A DNA stretch of 46,017 bases from Acanthamoeba lenticulata (taxonomy: Eukaryota > Discosea > Longamoebia > Acanthamoebidae). The stretch spans positions 1 through 46,017 of the forward strand of contig NAVB01000029.1 in NCBI GenBank assembly GCA_002179805.1, read 5' to 3'. The notes beneath the pieces are model-generated. The model was given only the letters and a program-made list of their open reading frames with translations, did not search any database and was not told the origin of the DNA. Below are positions 36,156 through 46,017 of this stretch, piece by piece (positions within the stretch are counted from its first letter, which is position 1; the number at the start of each line of letters is the position of its first letter). A program made the translations under genes and the position numbers.

Positions 36156-37283
36156 ATGGATGGATGGAGAGTTACAGCGGAGGCAGTGGCAGCAGCAGTG
36201 GAAAGGGAGGTGGCGTTAGCAGCCATGACAATGGAGGTGGAGTTAGCGGCTATGATGGCGGAAGAGGAAGAGGTCCAACGCATGAAAGATATCCAATATA
36301 GGATGGAATCTTCTTGTAGGGAGGCAAATGCCTAGATGAGGCAGCACTATGCAAACAAGCGTTGGGCCAACAACGTGAGCAAGCACATCGATTCGGCGCT
36401 GGAGCAAGTGGAGAAGTGGTCAAGGCTGGATGAATTAGATCAGCAAGGCCTAATTGACAGGGCAAAGCTAGCAGGTGTGGACAATCAGACAGCAAAGAAC
36501 ATAGAAGCTCAACTGGACAGCCTGGTGCATGTAGTGTGTATTGGGCAATGCTCCGCCGACGACTTTGCAACTGTACGGCGCGCAGTGGAAAGCATCAGTT
36601 GAGGTCTACTGGTGGACAACTGCCGACTTGAGCCAGAGAAACAGGCCCTCACGCTGGCTTTTGAAAATGAGGAAGAGGTGAATGCAGTCAGAATCTCTGC
36701 TACAGTGGCCCAATTCAGTAGAGTAGTTGACATCACCACCCTCCTGCGCAAGGTACTCTCAGGAGACTGCAGATGTGTTGGACTAGTTGAAGTGGGTGCA
36801 GGCCTAGACCTCCCTGACGTCATCTGAGATGCACGCACGCTCGGTGTGATGTACAAGAACGTCAGAACCACAACCGCTGGTGGGTACTTGGTGGAGATGT
36901 GGGACGTCCCGTCGTTAGAACTCTGGCTCGCGACGCCTATCACCAAGGCTAGCAAGGAGTGGCGCAAGTCCAAATCCATCTACTCCAGGGCGCATCTCAC
37001 CAGATGGGTGGGGAGCATCCCCTCCTCTTTCAACGCGACCATGGTGTCCTTGATGCTGGACAAGCAGTGGGGAGTAACAGGCAAGGTCAAGCTGATTAAG
37101 GACCAGAAGATGAACCGCTTCAATCGCTGTGCTTACGTTGTGTGCGCGACCATGGTGGACGCAATCAGGCTCACCAACCTCAATGGGTGCCTTTCTTTCG
37201 ATGGCTCATTGAAGTGCAAAGTGGACATTATTAACAAACCCAAGATGGAAAAAGACACTACACCGACTGCCAATGATGATTGA
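36156..37283 (+). pseudogene. LINE ORF1 (RNA-binding protein), broken by stops
   Basis: One frame runs from ATG 36156 to TGA 37281-37283, about 375 codons, interrupted by TAG 36333, TGA 36600 and TGA 36825. The N-terminal part is Ala/Glu-rich and looks like a coiled coil (EREVALAAMTMEVELAAMM). The C-terminal part resembles an RRM: GKVKLIKDQKMNRF, then CAYVVCATMVDAIRL. ORF1 proteins of this sort bind the element's RNA as trimers or chaperones. Reading continues in the same frame on both sides of each stop, so these are nonsense mutations, not splice signals. Confidence 0.7.
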
Positions 37284-40200
37284 TGTGCCTTTTGTGCTGG
37301 CAGAGGCTGGCAATAAACCCTTTTTAAAAACACATTCCATCAACGTGAGGGGAGGATGGTCAACTAAACTCCTACACACTACACACTGGGTTGTAAAACA
37401 TGTGCCAGACATACTCCTTGTACAAGAGCTCATGCTCACTAGGGAACAAGCTAGTCATGCCCATCTGCAGGGCTATGCGCATGTCCATAACTGTCTCCCA
37501 TGAGAAAAATTAAAGGTAATGGAGGAAACACTGGTGGCTGGCGACGCGCCCCGTGTCCGCCCATTAATGGACCGCCTCCCTAAACCCAAGTGGGGAGTAG
37601 GCATCTGGGTATCAACAGAGCTATCGTATACAGACACAACACCAGCTGATGAGTGGGCAGAGGGTAGGCTGGCCACCATCACCCTGGCAAGGTCTCCAAC
37701 ACCAATAACAGTGGCTAACATATATGCACCTGCATCAGGGACTAGCGACAAAGCAAAGTTCTATGAAAAGCTTAGTGTGTGGATTGAGGGAATACAAGGG
37801 GAGGTTTTGTTAGGAGGGGACTGGAACATGACCATCTTGCAGAAGGACCAAGAGTGGGGTAGGTTTGTAAAGAGTGATAACATGCTGTTACTGAAGTTAA
37901 ATGCAGACCACAACTTCAATGACATATAATGCAAGTTGAATAAGGGCAAAGATATGGAATTCACCTGGAGCAATTGAGGTGGAGAGAGACAATGTAAGTG
38001 CATTGATGCATTCTGCACAAATGTGGTGGAGGAATACCTCAGCTGCAGGGTGATAAAGTCAAATACATTTGCATCAGATCACAAACCAGTGGAGGTGATT
38101 AGGAGGTGGGATGTGGCTATGGCGGCTAAAGCCTCAAGACCAAACCGTATAAACATGCCAGTAAACACATCAGTGGAAGAGATAGCTAGCTACAATACCC
38201 ACTTTGCCATTGAGACTGGTGTGATCCTTGCGATAGAGGGGGACCCAGCTGCTGATATTGGCCGCATATCAAAAGCCCTAATAAATGTGGCAACCAACAT
38301 CCAGAGGCCCACTAAAGAAACTGGCACTGGTGGCACCTATTCCAAAGGGCTGCATGGAAACAAAGAATGGGGGCTCCTGCGCAAAGAGTGCAAAAGGCTT
38401 TTAGCAGGCATCAAGGCCTTGGGCAAGATTGTGGGGGGCAATAACACGCCATGGGAACTTGCCAGATGGATGAGACGTATACAACATATGAACAATCTGC
38501 TCCAAAATGTTGAACAGTCCAAAGAATGGAGCGCCGCAGCTAAACGGGAGGCCAGGAACAGGCTCAAACAAATGGCGGAAATCTGGAGAGCAGATGAAAA
38601 ACACTGTATTGGTAAAGCGATTACAGCCCTACAGACAGATGGGGACAACAACCCATGACGCTATTACTCCAAGATCAAACATGCCCTGCACCCTAACAAA
38701 ACAAAATCAGTCAAGATGATTGTGGATAGCACTGACCAGGGAGTGGTGGCCATCACAGACCCAGCTGAAATCAAGCTGAGGGTACAACAAGAATGGCAGG
38801 ATTACTTCAATGAAAGGGGACATCTGGACGGAAGCATAGGGATGTGGCCTACCCGCCGCCCTCTGTCTGATGACGCTGTCCGTGATCTAACCAAACCACT
38901 CACCTTAAAAGAGGTGCGCTCAGCGTTACAAGGGGCACCTAATAATAAAGCGCCAGGCCTGGACCAAATATCATACAAGATGATCAAGGCACTAAATTAT
39001 GACAACCTGCAAATAGTGACAAATGCTTTCAACAAAGTGATTGCTCAAGGGCAAGTCCTGTGGCAGTGGAGGGAAGCGCTTATCTTTGGCATATACAAAA
39101 GTGGGGACCCAAATGGGCCCATGAACTACCAACCCATTGCGCTCATATCTAACCTGTATAAAGTAATGTCCAGAATCATAATGGAGCGCCTTTCAGAGGT
39201 GGTTGAGGGCTGTGGGGTATTGAGTGAGGCGCAAAACGGTTTCAGGAAAGACTGCTCTGCGTTAGGCCACATAGTGGCGCTACGTGGGATAATGGAAGAA
39301 GCGCAAGCCATGAATAAACACCTGCATGTGACTTACATTGACCTCACTGGGGCATACAATTCCATCAGACCAAACCTGCTGCTCAGCACCCTTAAAGGTT
39401 ATAACTTCCCTAGCCAAACTACAACACTGATTGAGAGCATGTACACGGATGGCTCAGCCAGGGTTACCACAGATTATGGGCCAACTGAGAAGATAAGCAT
39501 ACAGAGGGGAGTGCATCAAGGAGATCCACTGTCCCCATTACTGTTCAACTTGTTTGTCAACCCAGTCATTGATGCTATAAAAGAGAGCAACAAGGGGTAC
39601 CTCATGGAAAGCAGTGAAAGGGTAGGCATCTTGGCATACGCAGACGACATTACACTGATCAGTGGTTCTGAGGACGAGGCTCAATCTGCATGGGCCACAT
39701 TCACCAGATGGTGTGCTGAAAGGGGGATGACTGTCAAAGCTTCAAAATCAGCGCATTCCACTACAGAAACAAGCAGCACGTGGACCCCCACAACAAGGGA
39801 AGGCAAGCGCGTCCATAAACTAGAAGTCGATGAGGCCTACAAATATCTGGGCGTCCACTTGCGCTTAGACCTCGAGTGGGACACGCACATTGAGGAGACA
39901 GACCGCAGGTTTAACAGAACAGTAAACTATATCCACCACCGGGCGGTATCGCCCATGCAGAAGGTCAAACTACTCAATGTATTGGCCAGCTCCCTACTGG
40001 GTTATGGAATGGGAGTGGTGCCCTACCTTAAGGACTTAGTGAGCAAACTGGACTGCATGATGTTGAAAGTGGCGAAACGCGCGATATGGCTGCCAATGGA
40101 CACAGCGTCAGCGTGGCTATGGGCAGACACAAATCAAGGGGGCATGGGCCTCCAGAAGCTGGAGGACCTACAAGATGTGGAGTTCTTGGGCACAATTGTG

Positions 40201-41943
40201 GACCAGGTCATTAGAGGGCTCCCCTCACCAGGCAAAACAGTAGTCTCTAGCAACTTGGCCACATATAGGGTCAGTGGTGATAGGGATATCCTCACCATCA
40301 GGGGCGCCATTGCAGAGTCTAACCGACCCGCGCTAGCCACCACGCACCGCCTGGTCAAGCTGATCCGTAAAGAGCGCATGGACCTAGTGTCGGAGGAAGC
40401 CGAGCGCAAGCCCAGGGCAGGAAATGGAACGCCTTTACCCGAGGAAATAAGGAACGTCACTGAGCGAAGGCAGGTGAGCCGCAACCTGGTACAAACATCC
40501 CTTGCGGCAGACCCGCGCTTCCAAGCCTACCTCAGGAGCCAAACACCTTACCCACAGCTTACCGCTGATGCAAGACCGGGCCCACCAGCGCCGACCACCA
40601 GTGCGACCGCCCCGCCTAGTGCAATACTAGCCAAAATTAGAAGGAACAGGGTCACACACACGGCCGCCCGGCCGGGAACGGGGCGCACAAGCACAACCAA
40701 GGAAGGTGAGACGCTGGTATGGACGGATGGGTCTAGCTCCAGCGGTGTGGCAGGATATGGGGTATACTGGGGACCGGGACACCCTAAGAATGTGTCCGCC
40801 AGAGTAGCCGGCACCCAATCGTCGATAAGTGCTGAGCATCAGGCGGCGCTTAGTGCCCTCCTCTCCTCGGAAGAAGTGGATCGAGTGTGCCTGGTCACAG
40901 ACAACGAAGCGGTATGGATGCTGATACAACGTACACTGGGGGGAGAACGAGTACATCTACAAAACGCAGTTTCTAGGAAGATCATCGCCGTCCTAACGCA
41001 AAGAACGAAGAAGGGACAGAGCACCAGATGCGAGCATGTGTACAGCCACCTCAAACAGAAAATGAGAGACCGTGCTAACGATCCCAAGTGGATAAAGCGC
41101 CAGGCGAAACAGGCGGAGGCGTGGGGGACACTCTACAACACTGTCATCAGGGGCAACGAGAGGGCGGATGCCCTGGCCGCAGAGGGAGCCAAGAGACTGA
41201 ACCTGCCCCCATACTCTCGGGTCGCGGTGGAAGGCGGAGACCTGGGGATATACGTTGACGGACTTTGGAGGGACGAGAAGGCCAGAACGATTATCAGGGC
41301 AGCCAGGAAGGAGGAGCACAACGGGTACACCTCCGGACGGCTACGAATGCACGCGGAGGACCCAGAGGAGGTGGTCTGGTCAGTGGCCCACAGGCCTACA
41401 CACAGGCCCCACTACAACGACGGGCCGGCACTCAGAACCGCGGTGGCCCTCCGGGCGGGCAGGTCAGCCAGCGCGCTCCACAGGGCGAGGTACCGAGACC
41501 GAGGGGCAACGGAGCCGAGCAGTCAACACTGCCCCTTGTGCCTGGCAGGCGGGGTGGAAACCGTGGAGGACAACGAACACTTGCTGGGCGCCTGCCCAGC
41601 CACAGAGGCCGCCAGGGAGGCGGCACTGAAGTCAGTGGGCGAGTCACTGACGGCGGACCAAAGCTCCTCCTACGACGCGACGGTGTGGGCCCGCGGAAGC
41701 CCGAAACGGACGGCTCAGCTACTGCTGGGACTAATCCCGAAGGTGATACACAAGACCATGGACAAGGAACGAGCCACGGACTGGATAGACAGGTACGTGC
41801 GAACAGCACTAATAGCCACACACGGAATCTACAGGGATCGCGCAAAACAGGTACGCGCCATCGCCACCACTACAGCAACAAGTGAAGGAGAACCAGCAAG
41901 CACAGTACAGGAGCAAACGGAGACGGAACCAACCACACCATAG
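37273..41943 (+). pseudogene. LINE ORF2: endonuclease, reverse transcriptase, RNase H
   Basis: A single frame of about 1,556 codons starts at ATG 37273, overlapping ORF1 by 11 bases. Stops break it at TGA 37501, TAA 37927, TGA 37975 and TGA 38656; from 38659 to 41943 it is open. The endonuclease has DILLVQE, VANIYAPASG, LLGGDWNMT and ASDHKPVEV. The RT has NNKAPGLDQISYKMIK, NYQPIALISNLYKV, YIDLTGAYNSI, RGVHQGDPLSPLLFNLF, the catalytic ILAYADDITLIS and YKYLGVHL. RNase H follows with VWTDGSSSSG, SISAEHQAAL, LVTDNEAVW and RGNERADALA, so its four acidic residues are kept. CPLCLAGGVETVEDNEHLLG is the usual terminal finger. The RT-RNase H part could still be translated if initiated at Met 38716, but endonuclease would be lost. 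Confidence 0.9.
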
Positions 41944-42021
41944 CGAGCCGCCCGCAAGAAGCCAAACTGACACACCGTACACGCCCGACCAGCTGAGCAG
42001 GCTGCACCACGTAAAAGTGAA

Positions 42022-42036
42022 ACGCCGAAAAGGCGT
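42022..42036 (+). other. Hairpin in the LINE 3' UTR
   Basis: ACGCC (42022-42026) pairs with GGCGT (42032-42036) around a GAAAA loop, about 80 bases after the ORF2 stop and shortly before the AATAAA. Some LINEs need a 3' stem-loop for their RT to recognise the RNA. That role is inference. Confidence 0.5.
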
Positions 42037-42151
42037 AGTGCTAGGCTCAATAAAAGTCCGATAGAAAGAAAAAGACGGCTTCGAGGATTCTTGTTCGCGC
42101 CATTGCCACATCCATCGCATACAGACCACCTTTGCCACCACCAGTCCTCAG

Positions 42152-43731
42152 ATGAATTTCTTCACAAATCTGCTGTCGAGCAAGGGCAATGAAAACCCCA
42201 CGGCGGCAGGGTCCTTCCCTCCCGCCCACAAGTCATCTTCAACAACGACCTCCCCGCATACCTCGCCGCCCGTCTCGCCTCGGCCCAAGCCTCCGCCAGC
42301 AGCAGCAACCTCGCCTCCACCAGCAGCAGGGGCGGGCCCTCGCCGGCCCACTCCACCGAGCCCCCTGCCGTTGCCTGACGACCACGGGCACCTCTCGCCT
42401 CCGGCAGGCGGCGAGGCCGAGCGGGATGCCAGGTTGATGGTGCACACCCTCCAGGCGCAGCTGCATGCCCTCAAGAAGGAGCGCGCGACGCAGGATGCCC
42501 GCTACGTGACCCTCGCCGCCGAGCACCACAAGGACAAAGAGCTCCATGAGGCCTCTCTCGACCGTACGTTGTTGAATGGTTCAAGTTGATGAAGTCGATG
42601 ATGCTGATGACAAGCCTGGTGCTGCAGAGCTGCGGAAGCGCGTGGCGAGCTTGAACGACACGATTGCGCTCCTGCGCGAGGACCGCGAGCTGCTTAACCG
42701 GGACGTTCTCGTCGGACGCGAGGAGAACCACAAGCTGCGCGAAGAGAACGAACAGCTGCGAATCATGCAGGGCGAGCTCACCCGGCAGGTCAAGGTCCTC
42801 GAGGAACAGCTGGCCGCCGTGGCCGACCGCGAGCTCGCGTACGATAACGACCGTGGCACCGCAGCATCTCGAACCCCGCTCACCTTACACGACAACCCGC
42901 AGGGCGCGCAAGTTCGCGGCCAACACGCGATCGATCGAGGACGCGCAGACGGACGTGGCCTTCCGGCAGCGATTCAACCTACCAGACACCGAGTTCTCGA
43001 TCGTCAGTACGCGGCGCCTTTCTCTTCGTCGTCTCTTTGTCTCGTCTTAAAATCATGATGGTGTGCCACATGAAGGCTATTACTGCTGCCACAAGCACAT
43101 CTACCACGGGTGGCTCTACCTCACACCGGCTTACGTGTGCTTCGAACCGGCCCTGCTCTCCAACGGTTTGCTCGCCTTCAATCATCATTGTCATTGTCGT
43201 TCTCATTGAGACTCACATGAGGCATCATCACTCACAGAGAACTCGCGGATCACGACGCCACTGACGGCCATCACGACGCTGGCCCGGGTGCGCGGGTTCA
43301 AGTACATCCCCGGCACCGACAACGGCCTCATCTTCAAGCTGAAGAGCGGCGTGGTACCGTCCCCCTCCCCCATTCCATCTCTTTCTGTCACATTCAGCAG
43401 GATGATGATGGTGACGGTCTTGATGATGATGGGTGCCATACAGGAGTACTTCTTCAACAACTTCACGCACCGAGACGACGTAATCGCCAATGTGGTGCAT
43501 CAGGCCGCCAAGTTTGGGCACCGCATCCAGTCGACGCAGCTGGACGGCGAGAAGCAGCCGCCGGCCGACGCCGACGGCAAGCTGCCCAAGCGCGACCTGC
43601 TGTTGGGCAAGTCCAAGGACACTGACTCCTTGCCCGTCCCACCTTCTTCGTCCTCTTCCTCCACCACCTCGCAGGCAGAGAGCCTGCCTCGCCTTCCCGC
43701 CACGCGCGCTCGCTCCTTCAGCGACGTCTAA
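42152..43731 (+). CDS. Coiled-coil GRAM-domain protein
   Basis: Six exons (42152-42563, 42628-42838, 42903-43006, 43076-43165, 43238-43353, 43444-43731) give 406 residues. A Pro/Ser-rich start is followed by coiled coil at about 90-210 (RDARLMVHTLQAQLHALKKE, LREENEQLRIMQGELTRQVK). A GRAM domain covers about 225-330: FRQRFNLPDTEFSIV, YHGWLYLTPAYVCFEPAL, TPLTAITTLARVRGF and NGLIFKLKSG, ending FFNNFTHRDDVIANVVHQAA. GRAM folds are PH-like and bind phosphoinositides or proteins at membranes. The 64-base intron 42839-42902 was chosen because it restores the frame into ARKFAANTRSIEDAQ. The tail is Ser-rich. The LINE 3' end sits in its promoter region. Function unknown beyond membrane targeting. Confidence 0.85.
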
Positions 43732-43802
43732 CGGCCTCATGGGCTTCGATTTCTTCTTCATTTTTGTTGTTGATTTCTGTACAAACGTTCAAGCCATCAT
43801 CT

Positions 43803-45810
43803 TTACCAGACGCCCACGCGCGTCTTCTTGTCGCGATAGATGGCGGCTTCCTCTTCCTCCTTCTCCTCGACTTCGTCCGAGGAGGTGGCCAAGGCCGGGA
43901 CGTGGCGCCGGAGGGCGTCGGCGAGCGCCGCGTTGGCGGGGAACACGTGCGGGTAGTTGTTGTGGCCGTCCGGGTGGGCCAGCTTGGACCAGAGCACGGT
44001 CCCGTCCTCGAGGGTCACCTCAAAGGCCGCCAGGCGCGGCATGCGCGGGTTGCCGATGACCCGCACCCGCGGCGAGAGGCCCTCCAGCAGCCTCTTCTTC
44101 TCCTCGAAGATCGTCTTGTAGCCGCAGTTGGTGCTGCAGCACATGAACAACGACATGAAGATGGTGAGTCCATTACTCGCGGTTGGAGTAGCGGGAAGGG
44201 CTTGTACGTACCAATATTCGATGAAGACTTTGATCAGATCTTCCTCGTCGTCGGCGCGCTCGACCTCCTTTTCCTTCGCGACCTCGACCTCGTTGTGCAT
44301 CGAGACGTCGCGAGGCTGGACGTGGGGCAGCTGCTCCAGTTCGTTGAGGCTCGGCACGTAATAGTAGTTGCACTCGACGGCCTTGGTGATGTTGAACAGG
44401 TTGTCCACGCTGCCGTCCGCCTGGGCGCGCATCCATCATCAGCACACTAATCACTGCACACACAGGCGGGCTCTCTGGGGAACATACCTCGTAGTGGCCG
44501 CACATGCGGTTGAGGGCGGTGTCAATCTCGGACATGAAGCGCGCGTAGGCCGTGAAGAAGAGGCCCTCCTCGGTGGGGCGCCTGTACGGGTAGGCCTGGC
44601 GCATCATGGAGCCAAAGGCGCGGGCCACATGGGAGCGCGAAGGGACTCCCTCCACGGAGGCGAACTCGTCCTCGCCGCCGGCGCCCAACCGCGGGTTCTC
44701 CGGACGCTGGTCGTAGCCGTGGTGAGGCCGCACGCACGTGTAGTCCCGCCCGATCACCTCGCTCTTCTCCTGGTCGCCCATGCGGAAGAACTTGGGCAGG
44801 TCGTGCACGAAGCGGCCGGCGAACATGTAGGTGCCGCCGACGTGCTTCTCGTCGCTCGGATGGTCGTCGGGGAAGATCACGACCTCGTCTGCGATGGCAC
44901 GCAGCAGGTGGTCGGGATTGCGAGTGCCATCCACGAATCCGGTGAGGTCGCGGCCGCCGTAGGGCGGCTGCCCCATGTAGCCAAAGCCTTGGGTGTAGTC
45001 CGACGAGGCCACGTTGTCGCCCAGGGCCTGCAGGACCCGGCGGGTGACTTCGTAGCACAGGTCGGCGCGCTTGGACTTGACGATGAGAATGAGGTGGCCG
45101 CCCGCGATGGCCGGCATGAGCACTTGGCCTGTGTCGCCGGCCCGCTTGTCGGTGAAGGCGATGAGCTCTTCCGGCGGCGAGGCGTCCCATCGCTTCCACA
45201 GACCTGCCGACACGCCGACGAGCGAGCTGAGCAGCGCGCTCTCATCGGCGATGGCCGCCACCTCGGAGGTTATGACCGGCACTCGACTCACAGCCTGCCT
45301 GACGTCAGCGTCATCAAAGTTGTCCACCAGCGTGACTGCGGGCCCAGAGAAGTCAGAGGCCTGAGAACGAGCGCCAGCAGGGCGAGGTGGGAAGCGACAG
45401 ACGTACTCCAGGAAAAGGCCGCGTTCTCGATGGAACCCTTGGACACGACGGCGCGCTGCGTGCCGGCGACGTAGGGCACAGTCTCGAAGTGGCGAGCAGG
45501 CCACCCACTGCCGTCCAATGGCTTCAGGTTGGGCGCTCCGCACTGCGCGCACATGGTACCAAGTGAGTCATGGCACCACAGGGAACTGGTTACAAGCTTG
45601 GGGTACCTCTATGTGCAAGTTGTAAGAGTGCTCGTCCAGGGCAATGTAGCCACAGCTGCAAGAGATTCGACCATGCTCGTGGACGCTTTCACGGAGGTGG
45701 AGCGCTCTTGTTCGCTCTTGCTCTGACGACCGACGGAAGGGGCACACCTGCACGTCAACCGATTCCTGGTGCTCCTGGGTCTTGTAGTTGTTGGCCTGCG
45801 CGTTTCCCAT
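43803..45810 (-). CDS. DyP-type heme peroxidase fused to a SelW/Rdx thiol domain
   Basis: Six exons (45810-45746, 45655-45607, 45542-45407, 45335-44488, 44420-44212, 44133-43803) give 545 residues. It starts MGNAQANN, a possible N-myristoylation site, then has two Cys (VQVCGYIA, IECGAPN). The peroxidase spans about 85-400: QGFGYMGQPPYGGRDL, the DyP motif GFVDGTRNP near 214 with its distal Asp, the likely proximal heme His in SRSHVARAFG near 317, and RPTEEGLFFTAYARF. The last 115 residues are a second domain: FIEYCTNCGYKTIFEEKKRL with CxxC at 436-439, then RLAAFEVTLEDGTVLWSK, the Rdx/selenoprotein W pattern with Cys in place of Sec. The acceptor at 44134 creates exactly this CTNC. DyP enzymes use peroxide to oxidise dyes and phenolics; Rdx proteins interact with glutathione or 14-3-3. 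Confidence 0.88.
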
Positions 45811-45861
45811 CTTACAATGCTCGCTGTTTGTATAAGTGATCACCTACGGTGCGTTGTCGAG

Positions 45862-45869
45862 TTTATAAA
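45862..45869 (-). promoter_or_regulatory. Possible TATA box for the DyP-Rdx gene
   Basis: The palindromic TTTATAAA lies 52 bases upstream of the start codon at 45810. Being palindromic it does not show direction, but the DyP gene is the only gene starting nearby. The remaining sequence up to 46017 shows no gene and ends in a T-rich run. Confidence 0.5.
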
Positions 45870-46017
45870 CCTCAACCAGCCAAGCGACGCGTTCGCCGCA
45901 CGCCCTTCTGTTGCCGGCTCGCACCAGTTTGTTGCCTGAACAGCCGCCACCCCGCTATTTCCTTCAAGTATTCGAGTTATGCGATATTTTTTGGTTTTGT
46001 TTTTTGTTTTTTTTTTT

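Larger units (their letters stand above)
35640..42062 (+). mobile_element. LINE (non-LTR) retrotransposon with RNase H, 5' part decayed
   Basis: Two overlapping ORFs, an apurinic-type endonuclease, reverse transcriptase with YADD, then RNase H and a terminal CPLC finger identify a non-LTR element; RNase H after RT points to the I/R1/Tad/LOA part of the LINE tree. There are no long terminal repeats or integrase. The 3' UTR has a 5-bp hairpin and an AATAAA at about 42048. The 5' end is uncertain and no target-site duplication could be found by eye. It lies between the divergent ACSL and GRAM genes, ending about 90 bases before the GRAM start codon. The 5' two thirds is CpG-poor with premature stops; the 3' third is CpG-rich and open. 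Confidence 0.85.

Noticed and set aside
36600..38658. TGA read as an amino acid (recoding or selenocysteine) in the LINE
   Set aside because: Host genes in this window end in TGA, there is also TAA and TAG in frame, and the CpG loss explains the TGAs as mutated CGA codons.
44134..44166. Alternative acceptor adding NGLTIFMSLFMCCS before the Rdx Cys
   Set aside because: The acceptor at 44134 gives FIEYCTNCGYK, the exact Rdx strand and CxxC; the longer form would break strand and motif spacing.

Overview
The window looks like nuclear DNA of an Acanthamoeba-type amoebozoan. Coding DNA is GC- and CpG-rich, genes carry many short GT-AG introns (mostly about 50-150 bases), neighbours alternate strand with little space between them, and the gene set fits: F-actin capping protein alpha, LARP7, CLU, parvulin, an ACSL-type acyl-CoA ligase, a RING-CH protein and F-box/CPWD-repeat proteins. 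The organism is inferred from style and content; no marker gene proves it. Exon chains were assembled by hand. In nearly every gene the splice phases close exactly, and this is the main support for the boundaries given.

Layout. 77-570 (+) 3' end of a GPI-anchored surface protein; 923-2338 (+) LARP7-like; 2367-4337 (-) secreted protein of unknown function; 4794-5451 (+) RING-CH (MARCH-like) ubiquitin ligase; 5518-14506 (-) a 15-exon gene of about 2,620 residues joining CLU, TPR and RCC1 regions; 14800-15341 (+) parvulin; 15484-18167 (+) two RRM-like domains joined to a Y_phosphatase3-type tyrosine phosphatase; 18158-19199 (-) capping protein alpha; 19288-20613 (-) intronless 13-repeat CPWD/ankyrin-like protein; 20860-21634 (-) Cys-rich membrane protein; 21996-23132 (+) Rieske protein with a likely mitochondrial presequence; 23185-26243 (-) zinc-motif SDR; 26426-30158 (+) ThrE/PRM10-type transporter; 30348-31532 (+) intronless TetX-like FAD monooxygenase; 32479-35414 (-) long-chain acyl-CoA synthetase; about 35640-42062 (+) LINE retrotransposon (ORF1, then endonuclease-RT-RNase H); 42152-43731 (+) coiled-coil/GRAM protein; 43803-45810 (-) DyP-type peroxidase joined to a SelW/Rdx thiol domain.

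Gene ends are very compact. Convergent pairs are 28, 66, 52 and 71 bases apart, and one pair overlaps. The exception is a 946-base gap at 31533-32478. Several divergent pairs share short spacers (182 bases at 26244-26425).

No operon-like pathway is visible; these are independent housekeeping and accessory genes. The most unusual items are three domain fusions (CLU-RCC1, DyP-Rdx, RRM-phosphatase), two intronless genes that may have been acquired by transfer or retroposition, and a LINE whose 5' two thirds is CpG-poor and stop-ridden while its 3' third is CpG-rich and open. No tRNA, rRNA or CRISPR array was found.
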